DNA of 64,000 nucleotides from positions 62,001 to 126,000 of the forward strand of contig JAIUOR010000010.1 of NCBI GenBank assembly GCA_020161795.1, in the 5' to 3' direction. Made by a program: the position numbers and the translations under genes. The notes beneath the pieces were generated by a model, which saw nothing but the letters and a program-made list of their open reading frames with translations, was not told where the DNA came from and searched no databases. Position 1 is the stretch's first letter; every line of letters begins with the position of its first letter. The stretch comes from Actinomycetota bacterium (GTDB lineage Bacteria > Actinomycetota > Actinomycetes > Propionibacteriales > Propionibacteriaceae). Below, piece by piece: positions 9,131 through 17,418 of this stretch.

Positions 9131-9147
9131 ATCTCACATGAGAGATG
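9130..9147. promoter_or_regulatory. Near-palindrome at the start codon of the HTH-MurA gene
   Basis: ATATCTCA-CA-TGAGAGAT: 8-base arms matching at 7 of 8 positions around a 2-base centre. It covers the position of the -10 or translation start of the HTH-MurA gene, as expected for an autoregulatory XRE-family operator. Confidence 0.5.
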
Positions 9148-9213
9148 AGCGGCTACCCGACGCAGGGGTGCTCGCTGGGTGGCGTGGGGAGGACGCGGCC
9201 TGGTGCCAGGCAA

Positions 9214-9219
9214 TAGGGT
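9214..9219 (+). promoter_or_regulatory. -10 box (TAGGGT) of leaderless lpd transcript
   Basis: TAGGGT ends 6 bases before the ATG at 9226. A 6-bp hairpin (GCCTGG TG CCAGGC) lies just upstream and could also be a regulatory site. Confidence 0.5.
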
Positions 9220-9225
9220 GGTCCC

Positions 9226-10626
9226 ATGACCACACACTTCGACGTTGTCGTGCTCGGCGCGGGCCCCGGTGGGTACGTTGCCGCGATCCGGGCGGCCCAG
9301 CTGGGGCAATCGGTTGCGATCATCGAAAAGCAATGGTGGGGCGGTGTCTGCCTCAACGTTGGCTGTATCCCGACCAAGGCGTTGTTGCGTAATGCCGAGC
9401 TGGCTCACGTCTTCACCGCCGACGCCGAGCTGTTCGGCATCGAGGGCGATGTCACGTTCAACTTCGGCAAGGCCTTCTCGCGCAGTCGGGAGGTGTCGGA
9501 GCGGATGGTCAAGGGCGTCCACTTCCTGATGCGGAAGAACAAGATCACCGAGATCAACGGCTGGGGCAGCTTCGTCGACGCCAAGTCCATCGAGGTCACC
9601 GCCGACGACGGCTCCAAGCAGACCGTCACCTTCGGCAACTGCATCATCGCGGCCGGCGCGACCACCAAACTGCTGCCCGGCACCGCGGTCTCCGACCGGG
9701 TCTACACCTACGAGGAGCAGATCCTCTCCGACTCCGTGCCCGCCTCGATCGTGATCTGCGGCGCTGGCGCGATCGGCACCGAGTTCGCCTACGTGCTGGC
9801 CAACTACGGCGCCAAGGTCACCATCGTGGAGTACCTCGACCGGATGGTTCCCAACGAGGATCCCGAGGTATCGGCCGAGCTGGCGAAGGCCTACAAGAAG
9901 ATGGGCATCGAGGTGCTCACCGGCACCAAGGTCGAGAAGATCGAGGAGACCGGTGACGGCGTCCGCGTGACGGTGAGCCCGGCGGCCGGGGGAGAGGCCC
10001 GGGTGATCGAGGCCGAGCGGGTGCTGCAGTCGCTGGGCTTCGCACCGCGCACCACCGGGTACGGCCTGGAGAACACCGGCGTGGCGCTCACCGAGCGTGG
10101 CGCCATCGAGATCGACGACTTCATGCGCACCAACGTGCCCGGCATCTACGCCATCGGCGACGTCACGATGAAGCTGATGCTGGCGCACACCGCCGAGGCC
10201 CAGGGCGTGGTGGCCGCCGAGACGATCGCGGGCGCCGAGACCATGCCGATCAACTACGACATGATCCCGCGGGCCACCTACTGCCAGCCGCAGATCGGCT
10301 CCTTCGGCTACACCGAGGAGCAGGCCAAGGCCAAGGGCTACGAGGTCAAGGTGTCGAAGTTCCCGTTCTCGGCCAACGGCAAGGCCCACGGACTCGGCGA
10401 CGCGACCGGCTTCGTCAAGCTGATCGCCGACGCCCACTACAACGAGATCCTCGGCGCCCACATGATCGGCCCTGACGTGTCGGAGCTGCTGCCCGAGCTG
10501 ACCCTGGCTCAGCAGTGGGATCTGACCGCGGACGAGGTGGCGCGCAACATCCACGCCCACCCGAGCCTGTCCGAGGCCCTCAAGGAGGTCGTGGAAGGCA
10601 TCGCCGGCCACATGATCAACCTGTAG
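9226..10626 (+). CDS. lpd: Dihydrolipoamide dehydrogenase
   Basis: A 466-residue FAD-dependent pyridine nucleotide-disulfide oxidoreductase, the E3 subunit of 2-oxoacid dehydrogenase complexes and the L protein of the glycine cleavage system. FAD-binding [17 protein letters not shown], redox disulfide [16 protein letters not shown]-binding [17 protein letters not shown], second FAD motif GIYAIGDVT and the C-terminal active-site His in [12 protein letters not shown] are all present. It stands alone and is not next to E1/E2 genes; a gcvP gene lies 15 kb away. The start ATG follows TAGGGT by 6 bases, suggesting a leaderless mRNA. The 3' end overlaps convergent prmC by 11 bases. Confidence 0.95.
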   Translation: MTTHFDVVVLGAGPGGYVAAIRAAQLGQSVAIIEKQWWGGVCLNVGCIPTKALLRNAELAHVFTADAELFGIEGDVTFNFGKAFSRSREVSERMVKGVHFLMRKNKITEINGWGSFVDAKSIEVTADDGSKQTVTFGNCIIAAGATTKLLPGTAVSDRVYTYEEQILSDSVPASIVICGAGAIGTEFAYVLANYGAKVTIVEYLDRMVPNEDPEVSAELAKAYKKMGIEVLTGTKVEKIEETGDGVRVTVSPAAGGEARVIEAERVLQSLGFAPRTTGYGLENTGVALTERGAIEIDDFMRTNVPGIYAIGDVTMKLMLAHTAEAQGVVAAETIAGAETMPINYDMIPRATYCQPQIGSFGYTEEQAKAKGYEVKVSKFPFSANGKAHGLGDATGFVKLIADAHYNEILGAHMIGPDVSELLPELTLAQQWDLTADEVARNIHAHPSLSEALKEVVEGIAGHMINL

Positions 10627-11512
10627 GGGTTGCTCCCAGCCGCGCCACGAGCGCGCGCGGACGACCGGAGAGATCCTCGACGGTGTGCACGTCGGTGAAC
10701 CCCGCCTGCGTGGCGGCGGCCTGCGTGGCAGCCTGCTGCACCTCCGCGTGTTCCATGACGAACAGGCCGCCCGGCTTCAGCAGCCGGTGGGCCGCGGCGA
10801 TCACCGCGCGCGGTGTCTCCAGGCCGTCCAGCCCACCGCCGTAGAGCGCCAGGTCGGGATCATGGTCGCGCACCTCCGGCTCGACCGGGACGGCGTCGGG
10901 CGGGATGTAGGGCGGGTTGCTGACCACGACGTCGACCGTCCCGTCCAGATCGGCCAGCAGCTCCGGCTCGCGGACATCGCCCTGCTCGAGGCGGAGCGCG
11001 CCCACGCCCGTCGACAGCGCGTTTCGCCTTGTCAACGCGACAGCGGCGGGGGAGAGGTCGACCGCCGTGACCAGGCTGCCGACCGCCTCGACGGCCACCG
11101 AGATCGCGATCCCACCGGCCCCGCAGCACAGGTCGACGACGATGGGGGAGCGGCCTTCGGCCAGTAGCCGGTTCGCCTCGTCGACGGCGACCTGGGCCAC
11201 CACCTCGGTCTCCGGACGCGGCACGAAGACCCCGGGCTCGACGGCGAGGGTGAGATAGCGGAACCCGGTCGAACCGACCAGATGCTGCAGCGGCTCGCGG
11301 TGACGACGGCGCTCGACGAGCTCGGCGAACCTGGCGGTGAAGTCCGCGTCCGGCTCGACGTCCAGGATCGGCAGGCGTTCCAGGCCCAGCGCGTGCGCCG
11401 CCAGGGCGCGGGCGTCGTGCGCGGGGGAGGGGACACCGGCGTCGGCGAGCAGTTGCGCGGCTCCGGCCAGGAGTTCGGCGAGGTTCGGGCGGTCGGTCAC
11501 GTCCGAAATCAT
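10616..11512 (-). CDS. prmC: Peptide chain release factor N5-glutamine methyltransferase
   Basis: A 298-residue SAM-dependent methyltransferase (HemK/PrmC) that methylates the GGQ glutamine of release factors. The N-terminal helical domain carries [14 protein letters not shown] and FVPRPETE. The Rossmann domain has [15 protein letters not shown] for SAM binding and the catalytic NPPYIP motif. ATG 11512 is selected because the longer frame to 11557 would read through repeated sequences between divergent genes; an ATG is also present 6 bases upstream out of frame. In many actinobacteria prmC follows prfA; here it is isolated between lpd and an LLM oxidoreductase. Confidence 0.92.
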   Translation of the reverse strand: MISDVTDRPNLAELLAGAAQLLADAGVPSPAHDARALAAHALGLERLPILDVEPDADFTARFAELVERRRHREPLQHLVGSTGFRYLTLAVEPGVFVPRPETEVVAQVAVDEANRLLAEGRSPIVVDLCCGAGGIAISVAVEAVGSLVTAVDLSPAAVALTRRNALSTGVGALRLEQGDVREPELLADLDGTVDVVVSNPPYIPPDAVPVEPEVRDHDPDLALYGGGLDGLETPRAVIAAAHRLLKPGGLFVMEHAEVQQAATQAAATQAGFTDVHTVEDLSGRPRALVARLGATPTG

Positions 11513-11521
11513 GGCATGGCT

Positions 11522-11594
11522 CGCAGAAACCGGGCAGTTGAGCCCCGCTGTCGGCATATTCCGGGCAGTAAGCCTGTCTTGCCCGGATTCTGCG
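11522..11594. repeat. Inverted/direct repeats in the prmC-LLM divergent control region
   Basis: CGCAGAAACCGGGCA (11522-11536) and TGCCCGGATTCTGCG (11580-11594) are inverted copies with 14 of 15 bases matching. A further direct copy of CCGGGCAGT lies between them (11561-11569), which also pairs with 11580-11586. The arrangement suggests three binding sites for one regulator. Confidence 0.5.
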
Positions 11595-11627
11595 GGAATG
11601 CCGGAGCGGCGGTGGCGTTGAGACGAC

Positions 11628-12650
11628 GTGAAGAAGATCGGATTCCTGTCCTTCGGCCACTGGTCGGATTCGCCCGGCTCGCGGACCCGCTCGGCCGCCG
11701 ACTTCCTGCAGCAGTCGATCGATCTGGCTGTCGCGGTGGAAGAACTGGGGGCCGACGGCGCCTACTTCCGCGTCCACCACTTCGCCCGGCAGGCCGGCTC
11801 GCCCTTCCCGCTGCTCGCCGCGATCGGCGCGCGCACCTCGCGGATCGAGATCGGCACGGGCGTCGTCGACATGCGCTACGAGAATCCGTTCTACATGGTC
11901 GAGGATGCCGGTGCTGCCGACCTCATCTCCAACGGACGGCTGCAGCTCGGGGTGAGCCGGGGATCCCCCGAGCAGGTTGTCGACGGCTGGCGCTACTTCG
12001 GCTACGCCCCGGCGGACGGGGAGACCGAGGCCGACATGGCGCGCCGCCACACCGAGGTCTTCCTGCAGCTGCTGGAAGGACGGGGCTTCGCCCAGCCCAA
12101 CCCGCGTCCGATGTTCCCCAACCCGCCGGGGCTGCTGCGCCTGGAGCCACACGCCCCGGGTCTGCGCGACCGGATCTGGTGGGGTGCGGCCTCCGACGCC
12201 ACAGCGGTATGGACGGCCGAGCAGGGCATGAACCTGATGAGTTCCACCCTGAAGACGGACGAGACGGGGGAGCCCTTCCACATCCAGCAGCGCAAGCAGA
12301 TCGAGGCCTTCCGCGAGGCGTGGAAGGCCGCCGGCCACGAGCGGGAACCACGGGTCTCGGTGAGCCGCAGCATCTTCGCCCTGGTCGACGACGCCGACCG
12401 GCGCTACTTCGGCTACGGGCAGGACACCGACGACCAGGTCGGCTGGATCGACGCCAACACCCGGGCGATCTTCGGCCGCAGCTTCGCCGCCGAGCCCGAC
12501 GTCCTGGTGGAGGAGTTGCGGCAGGACGAGGCGATCGCCGCGGCCGACACCCTGCTACTGACCGTCCCGAACCAACTGGGCGTGGACTACAACGCCCACG
12601 TGGTGGAGAGCATCCTGAAGTACGTCGCACCCGAACTCGGCTGGCGCTGA
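11628..12650 (+). CDS. LLM class flavin-dependent oxidoreductase
   Basis: A 340-residue bacterial-luciferase-like (TIM-barrel) oxidoreductase. The start KKIGFLSFGHWSDSPGSRTRSAADFLQQSIDLAVAVEELGADGAYFRVHHFA is typical of FMN/F420-dependent LLM enzymes, followed by GARTSRIEIGTGV and GRLQLGVSRGSPEQV. The substrate cannot be told from sequence. The GTG start at 11628 is chosen by homology; no strong ribosome site is visible. It is monocistronic, divergent from prmC across a repeat-rich 115-base region. Confidence 0.85.
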   Translation: MKKIGFLSFGHWSDSPGSRTRSAADFLQQSIDLAVAVEELGADGAYFRVHHFARQAGSPFPLLAAIGARTSRIEIGTGVVDMRYENPFYMVEDAGAADLISNGRLQLGVSRGSPEQVVDGWRYFGYAPADGETEADMARRHTEVFLQLLEGRGFAQPNPRPMFPNPPGLLRLEPHAPGLRDRIWWGAASDATAVWTAEQGMNLMSSTLKTDETGEPFHIQQRKQIEAFREAWKAAGHEREPRVSVSRSIFALVDDADRRYFGYGQDTDDQVGWIDANTRAIFGRSFAAEPDVLVEELRQDEAIAAADTLLLTVPNQLGVDYNAHVVESILKYVAPELGWR

Positions 12651-12670
12651 ATCTTCACGACCCCAGCCCG

Positions 12671-12676
12671 TAGCAT
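12671..12676 (+). promoter_or_regulatory. -10 box (TAGCAT) of leaderless lipoprotein transcript
   Basis: TAGCAT followed by 6 bases and ATG 12683. Confidence 0.5.
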
Positions 12677-12682
12677 GAGGGC

Positions 12683-13210
12683 ATGCCCCACCGAAGACTC
12701 AGTGCGCCGGCGGCGGCACTCGCCGTCACGGCGCTGTCCGGGTGCGCGCTGCTGACTCCGCCGCTGGGCGTGCCGCAGGGCAACGCGATGTGCGCCAACC
12801 CACCCGAGCCGATCCATTTCGGGACGCTGGCGGAGAACCTGTCCTCCCGAGCGATCACCCTGACCGGCGCGCGCCTGGGCGATTCCGAAGGCGCCGACCT
12901 GATCGGTGTGCTCGTGATCCCGGAAATTCCGCAGGCGGACGGAGGCACGCTCACGCTGGGCTCCGGCCGCGATCTGGCCACGGACAGCCCAGACCTGTGG
13001 GCAGTGCGTCAACCGGTGGACGGATTCGTCATCCAGTCCGGCCAGAACGTCGCGGTGGCATTCGAGATCTCGCGAGCCGCGGGCGCGGATGTCGCCACCG
13101 TGGCCAGCCAGGTCATCACCTACCGGATCGACGGAGAGTTGTTCAGTCGGGAAGCGACCTCGAAGCTCCGGTTTGCCATCGCAGAGGATTGCGACGCAAT
13201 CGAGGACTAG
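12683..13210 (+). CDS. Predicted lipoprotein of unknown function
   Basis: A 175-residue exported protein. The N-terminus has basic residues, a hydrophobic stretch (APAAALAVTAL) and the lipobox LSGC with the modified Cys at about residue 21. The remainder is rich in beta-strand-like segments (AITLTGARLGDSEGADLIGVLVIPE, VIQSGQNVAVAFEIS) and contains two further cysteines, one near the mature N-terminus and one at EDCD near the end, which could form a disulfide. No known family is recognised. The ATG at 12683 sits 7 bases after TAGCAT, so a leaderless mRNA is likely. Confidence 0.7.
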   Translation: MPHRRLSAPAAALAVTALSGCALLTPPLGVPQGNAMCANPPEPIHFGTLAENLSSRAITLTGARLGDSEGADLIGVLVIPEIPQADGGTLTLGSGRDLATDSPDLWAVRQPVDGFVIQSGQNVAVAFEISRAAGADVATVASQVITYRIDGELFSREATSKLRFAIAEDCDAIED

Positions 13211-13321
13211 TCGCTCTGCAGGGTTCCCACGTCCTCCCTGACTGTCCGATAAGCTGCATTATGTCACTTCGTTCTGACCGCATGACCTCCGCGCTCCTCC
13301 TCTGCGCGATGGCTCCGTGGG

Positions 13322-13753
13322 TCAACTGAGGCTCACGTACACCCGCAGCGGGTGCTCGATGTCACGGATCTCGGTGAATCCCATCGACTCGTAGAAGGCC
13401 CGTTGCCGGGGCTCGTCGTCGGTTATCAGCACCTTCTGTCGGACGTCCTGATATGGCGCCAGGACGCGCCTGAGCAACTCCCGGCCGATGCCCGTCCGCT
13501 GCAGGTCCGGAACGACCAGGATGTCCTGCAGGTAGACGATCGTGAGCCCGTCGCCCACCACCCGCGCGAGGCCGACGAGTCGTCCGTCCAGCCGTGCCGT
13601 GACGACGGCCAGCGACGCCGCGACCGCGGCCGCCAGGCGCGCCGAATCCCTGGTGTACGCGCGCCACTGGACGCGGTCGTACAACGCGACGAACTCCCGC
13701 TCGCTCGGGATGTCGTCGGCCGAATAGTCGACCCAGTGTGCGATCGTCTCCAT
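13322..13753 (-). CDS. GNAT family N-acetyltransferase
   Basis: A roughly 143-residue acetyltransferase. The acetyl-CoA-binding motif A is clear (LQDILVVPDLQRTGIGRELLRRVLAPY), followed by FYESMGFTEI near the C-terminus; the acceptor is unknown. Start choice is uncertain: ATG 13753 (METIAHW) has GGGG just upstream; ATG 13762, GTG 13783 and TTG 13795 are in the same frame. An AT-rich TATATC box lies 6 bases before TTG 13795 and may be the promoter. It is divergent from the SatD-like gene across this AT-rich stretch. Confidence 0.82.
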   Translation of the reverse strand: METIAHWVDYSADDIPSEREFVALYDRVQWRAYTRDSARLAAAVAASLAVVTARLDGRLVGLARVVGDGLTIVYLQDILVVPDLQRTGIGRELLRRVLAPYQDVRQKVLITDDEPRQRAFYESMGFTEIRDIEHPLRVYVSLS

Positions 13754-13812
13754 CGACCCCATCGTGACACGGTGGACGTTCACCCGATGCTGCAAAGTTC
13801 AGATATATGCCT

Positions 13813-13818
13813 TAATAT
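13813..13818 (+). promoter_or_regulatory. -10 box (TAATAT) of leaderless satD-like transcript
   Basis: TAATAT in an unusually AT-rich 25-base patch, 6 bases before ATG 13825. The patch also contains TATATC on the minus strand for the divergent acetyltransferase gene. Confidence 0.5.
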
Positions 13819-13824
13819 AGCATG

Positions 13825-14475
13825 ATGAAGCTAAATGACTTCACTTTTGTCATCCTCGCGGACCAGGTGGGCAGCCGAGCCAGCACCGACCACGTGCCCA
13901 CCGCGCTCGCCCGGCTCGAGCGATCCCTGGGCGGTCGTCTCACGCTCCCCTTCGAGCGGACCGCCGGGGACGAGCTGCAGGGGCTGAGCAGTGACCCGGG
14001 CGTGGTGGTGGAGGCGGTCTGCCAACTCACCCGGCTGGAAGGCTGGCGGATCGGCATCGGCGCCGGGGAGGTCGAGACTCCCCTGCCGGCCTCCACCCGG
14101 GAGGCCCGGGGAGAGGCCTACGTGGCCGCGCGGAAGGCGATCGGGAATGCCCGCTCCTCCCCCACCCAACTGGCCCTGGTGGACGCCAGCACTGTCAGTG
14201 GCGATGGCTACGGTGACCGTGTCGACGACGTGACGGACGCCGAGACCGCGCTCTGGCTGCTACGTGGCGTCCTGCAGCAACGCAGCCAGGAAGGATGGGA
14301 GCTGATGGATCTGCTCCACCAGGGGCTGACCGGTGTCGAAGCCTCGACGAAGCTGGGCATCAGCCCGTCCGCTGTGAGCCAGCGGCTCTCCCGCGCCCGC
14401 CGCACCGAGACGGAACGGGCTGCCGGCCTGGCCACCCGCCTGCTCGCCCGCCTGAATCGGGGGGCACCCGCGTGA
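13825..14475 (+). CDS. SatD-like protein with C-terminal helix-turn-helix
   Basis: A 216-residue soluble protein. The N-terminal part (FVILADQVGSRAS ... LPFERTAGDELQGL) resembles SatD family proteins, known from streptococcal sat operons but of undefined function; GDELQ and RIGIGAGEV suggest a nucleotidyl-cyclase-like fold. Residues about 150-200 form a sigma-70-region-4-like helix-turn-helix (LTGVEASTKLGISPSAVSQRLSRARR), so the protein may bind DNA. Of two adjacent ATGs, 13825 is preferred because it lies 7 bases after TAATAT. It overlaps the following membrane protein gene by 4 bases (GTGA). The pairing with a membrane protein echoes satD-satE. Confidence 0.65.
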   Translation: MKLNDFTFVILADQVGSRASTDHVPTALARLERSLGGRLTLPFERTAGDELQGLSSDPGVVVEAVCQLTRLEGWRIGIGAGEVETPLPASTREARGEAYVAARKAIGNARSSPTQLALVDASTVSGDGYGDRVDDVTDAETALWLLRGVLQQRSQEGWELMDLLHQGLTGVEASTKLGISPSAVSQRLSRARRTETERAAGLATRLLARLNRGAPA

Positions 14476-14891
14476 GCCCGATCCTGGCGATCGCCCTGAA
14501 GGTCCTCGTCGTGGGAGTCCTCGCGGCTGTGGCGGTCTTCACCGGCAATCCGGTTGTGCAGTGGATCTTCCGCAAGGCCGATCCCCCGTCGCCACCGGAC
14601 GACTCCACGGCGGCGGTCGAGGCGGCGCTCGGCATCCGGGCGGCGGAGAAGACCCTGCGCGGCGGGAAGTGGATCGGCAGGTTCGAACGACTGGCGGTCT
14701 ACGCTTCGATGCTGGCGGGCTTCTCCGGCGGAATCGCGGTCGTCCTGGCCGTCAAGGGCCTGGCCCGCTACCCCGAACTGAAGGCGACCACCGGTGGCGC
14801 GGCGGAACGATTCATCATCGGCACCTTCACCAGCGTGCTCTTCGCCGCCGCCTGCGCCGGTCTCGCGTGGTGGTTGATCGGCCTCTGGTGA
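14472..14891 (+). CDS. Three-helix membrane protein paired with SatD-like protein
   Basis: A 139-residue membrane protein with three predicted transmembrane helices (starting about ILAIALKVLVVGVLAAVAVF, LAVYASMLAGFSGGIAVVLAV, FIIGTFTSVLFAAACAGLAWWLIG) and a cytoplasmic or external loop of about 45 residues after the first. No named family is recognised. The GTG start overlaps the stop of the satD-like gene, indicating translational coupling and a shared job. It converges on malG with 18 bases between. Confidence 0.7.
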   Translation: MSPILAIALKVLVVGVLAAVAVFTGNPVVQWIFRKADPPSPPDDSTAAVEAALGIRAAEKTLRGGKWIGRFERLAVYASMLAGFSGGIAVVLAVKGLARYPELKATTGGAAERFIIGTFTSVLFAAACAGLAWWLIGLW

Positions 14892-14909
14892 GATCGCGCG
14901 GCGCGGACG

Positions 14910-15788
14910 TCAGCCCTTCACCGCTCCGGCGGTGAGGCCCGAGACGATGTAACGCTGCAGGACGAGGAAGAGAACCAGCACCGGCAGCGCCGCGAGCACG
15001 GCACCGGCGGCGAACAGGCCCCAGTTGGCGTCCAGCAGGGACGAGACCCAGCCGTACAGGCCGACCGCCAGCGTCCAGTTGTCCTCCGACTGCAGGATCA
15101 CCCGCGCCACGATGAACTCGCCGAAACTGGTGATGAACGAGAGCAGCCCGACGACCGCCAGGATCGGCGTGACCAGGGGCAGGATGATCGTCCAGTAGGT
15201 CTGGGTGTGCGTGGCCCCGTCGATCTTGGCCGCCTCGTCGAGTTCGTTCGGGATGGAGTTGAAGAAGCCGTACATCAGGAAGGTGTTGGCCCCCAGCGCC
15301 CCGCCCAGGTACACGCAGATCAGCGCCAGCTTGGAATCCAGCCCGAGCAGGGGCACTACCTCGCCCAGGTTCAGCAGCAGCAGGAAGAGCGCCACGAAGG
15401 CCAGCATCTGCGGGAACATCTGGATGATCAGCAGCGTGGTCAGCCCGGCCCGCCGGCCGGAGAACCGGAATCGCGAGAACGCGTAGGCTGCCGCCGCCCC
15501 CATCAGGACGGTGCCGATGGCGGTGACGACCGCGATCACCAGCGTGTTGCCCATCCAGGTCCAGAACTTGGTCGCGTTCAGGGCGGCGTAGTTGTCGAAG
15601 ACGACCGAGCCGAACAGCTGGTTCGAGCCGGTCAGTGTCCCGCCCTCGGCGACCGAGGCGGACATCACGTACACGATCGGGAACGCCGCGTACGCCACGG
15701 CGACGACTCCCACCAGGTGCCGCCAGCCCAGCTCGGCGAACCAGCGCGAGCGACGACGGGTTTGCGTGACCGGTTTGGTGGTGGCCAT
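14910..15788 (-). CDS. malG: Maltose/oligosaccharide ABC transporter permease, MalG type
   Basis: A 292-residue inner membrane permease of a CUT1-family importer with six predicted helices. The EAA loop that contacts the ATPase is visible as NELDEAAKIDGATHTQTYWTIILPLVTPI. The C-terminal end YIVSGLTAGAVKG is the typical MalG ending. The ATG at 15788 overlaps the malF stop by one base (TGATG). No ATP-binding subunit is encoded in the cluster, so it probably shares an MsiK/MalK-type ATPase encoded elsewhere, as is common in actinobacteria. Confidence 0.92.
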   Translation of the reverse strand: MATTKPVTQTRRRSRWFAELGWRHLVGVVAVAYAAFPIVYVMSASVAEGGTLTGSNQLFGSVVFDNYAALNATKFWTWMGNTLVIAVVTAIGTVLMGAAAAYAFSRFRFSGRRAGLTTLLIIQMFPQMLAFVALFLLLLNLGEVVPLLGLDSKLALICVYLGGALGANTFLMYGFFNSIPNELDEAAKIDGATHTQTYWTIILPLVTPILAVVGLLSFITSFGEFIVARVILQSEDNWTLAVGLYGWVSSLLDANWGLFAAGAVLAALPVLVLFLVLQRYIVSGLTAGAVKG

Positions 15789-17344
15789 CACAACACCTCC
15801 TCGAGCCGTCGAGTCTGTCTGAATCCCAGCCCGGAGATGATCGCCACCACGGCGAAGATCACGATCGACAGCGCGCTGGCCAGGCCGTAGTTCTTGGGCG
15901 CCGAGCCGTCCACGCCCGAGATCGAATAGACCATCGAGATCAGGATGTCGGTGGCGCCGATCGGCGCCGAGGTGTCCGCGAACCGCGGCCCGCCCTCGGT
16001 GAGCATGTAGATCAGGGTGAAGTTGTTGAAGTTGAACGCGAAGCTGGCGATCAGCACCGGTGCGGTCGCGATGAGGACGAGCGGACCGGTCACGGACCAC
16101 CAGGTGCGCAGCGGCCCAGCGCCGTCCACGCGGGCGGCCTCCTGGATGTCCCTGGGCAGCGCCTGCAGCGCTCCGGTGGCGATCAGGAACATGTAGGGGA
16201 AGCCCAGCCACAGGTTCACCCCGAGGACGGAGAGGCGCGCCAGCCAGGGATCGGTCAGCCAGGGTATCTCCGCTCCCCCGAGCAGCACCTGGTTGATGAA
16301 GCCGTAGCGCCGGTTCAGCAGGCCCGACCAGATCAGGGCAGACAGGAAGGCCGGGAAGGCGTACGGCAGCAGCAGCAGCGTCCGATAGACCTTGCGGCCC
16401 CGCTGCCGCTCGTCGTTGAAGACGATCGCCAGCACCAGGCCGAGCAGGAAGGTGGTGACGACGGAAAGCAGCGCGAAGGCCAGGTTCCAGGTGAGCACGC
16501 GCAGGAACGGCCCGGAGTACTGGGTATCGGTGAAGGCGCGGGTGAAGTTCTCGGTGCCGACGAACACCCGCCAGCCGGTGGCCAGCGTGGTGCCGTCCGG
16601 AGCCTGGAACTGCCCTCGGTCGGTGGCGGTGTACACCGTTCCGGTGACCGAGTCGGTGAGGGTTCCGGCGGCCTCGTCGTAGGCGAAGGTCGAGCGGAAG
16701 ACGAACCCGGTGGCACCGTTCTGGGTGCGGATCGAACCCTCCTCCGGGTCGTCGGAGAGCGGTACCCGCAGGCCCACGATCTCGGACTGACGGGAGAAGA
16801 CATCCTGCGGCGTCGCCACCTCGAAGCCGGGAACCTCGGTCACCTTGCCGCCCGCGACGACCGCGTCCGGCGCCGGCTGCAGCGGTTCGTCCGCCGTCCC
16901 GACCCGGACTCCGCTGTCGTCCACGATGGCGAAACCGAGCTCGTCGCCGCGCAGCAGCACGGTCAGCGGGTAGGCGGCCGAGCCCTCCACCCGGCGTTCG
17001 TTCTGGGCCAGCAGCGAGGCCACTGCCTGATCCTTGGTCAGGTTGTGCCCGTCGCCGTAGTTGGTCAGCGCGATGTACCCGGTGTAGAAGATCACGAACA
17101 CCTGGAAGGCCAGCAGGAAGACCAGCCCCGGCAGGATGTACTTCAACGGGAGGGTATGCCGGTTGGTGAAGTAGGTGTAGTTGATGGCGGCCAGCGCCAG
17201 CACCATGAATCCCAGGATCCACCACGACTCAGCCCGCCAGGCGGCGAGTATTACGAACACCCCTAGGGCGTCGACCAGCCCCACCAGGATGAGCTTCACG
17301 ATGAAGCCCAAGCCGAACTGCCTGGAATTCCAGATCGTTGCCAC
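15788..17344 (-). CDS. malF: Maltose/oligosaccharide ABC transporter permease, MalF type
   Basis: A 518-residue permease, larger than most CUT1 permeases because of a periplasmic loop of about 175 residues (roughly 105-280) between membrane segments, as in enterobacterial MalF. The loop includes VGTENFTRAFTDTQYSGPFLRVL just before the conserved membrane core. The EAA motif reads DIQEAARVDGAGPLRTWWSVTGPLV. NFNNFTLIYMLTEGGP follows, as in MalF proteins. It lies between malE and malG in one operon. The P2-like loop suggests docking of a maltose-type binding protein. Confidence 0.93.
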   Translation of the reverse strand: MATIWNSRQFGLGFIVKLILVGLVDALGVFVILAAWRAESWWILGFMVLALAAINYTYFTNRHTLPLKYILPGLVFLLAFQVFVIFYTGYIALTNYGDGHNLTKDQAVASLLAQNERRVEGSAAYPLTVLLRGDELGFAIVDDSGVRVGTADEPLQPAPDAVVAGGKVTEVPGFEVATPQDVFSRQSEIVGLRVPLSDDPEEGSIRTQNGATGFVFRSTFAYDEAAGTLTDSVTGTVYTATDRGQFQAPDGTTLATGWRVFVGTENFTRAFTDTQYSGPFLRVLTWNLAFALLSVVTTFLLGLVLAIVFNDERQRGRKVYRTLLLLPYAFPAFLSALIWSGLLNRRYGFINQVLLGGAEIPWLTDPWLARLSVLGVNLWLGFPYMFLIATGALQALPRDIQEAARVDGAGPLRTWWSVTGPLVLIATAPVLIASFAFNFNNFTLIYMLTEGGPRFADTSAPIGATDILISMVYSISGVDGSAPKNYGLASALSIVIFAVVAIISGLGFRQTRRLEEVL

Positions 17345-17373
17345 GTCTCAGCGTCCTTGCTGCCTTGGAATGC

Positions 17374-17411
17374 CGCGATGGGGATACCCGATCACCAGTA
17401 CCCCCATCGCG
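17374..17411. terminator. Intercistronic hairpin between malE and malF
   Basis: Perfect 10-bp stem CGCGATGGGG / CCCCATCGCG with an 18-base loop. Located between the binding-protein gene and the permease genes, it probably protects the malE message or partly terminates, keeping binding protein in excess, as the malE-malF REP element does in E. coli. Confidence 0.6.
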
Positions 17412-17418
17412 TCAAGCC

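Noticed and set aside
13261..13329. 22-codon frame (MSLRSDRMTSALLLC...) between the lipoprotein and acetyltransferase genes
   Set aside because: No ribosome site, no regulatory hairpin of an attenuator, and it runs into the end of a convergent gene; not supported as a leader peptide.
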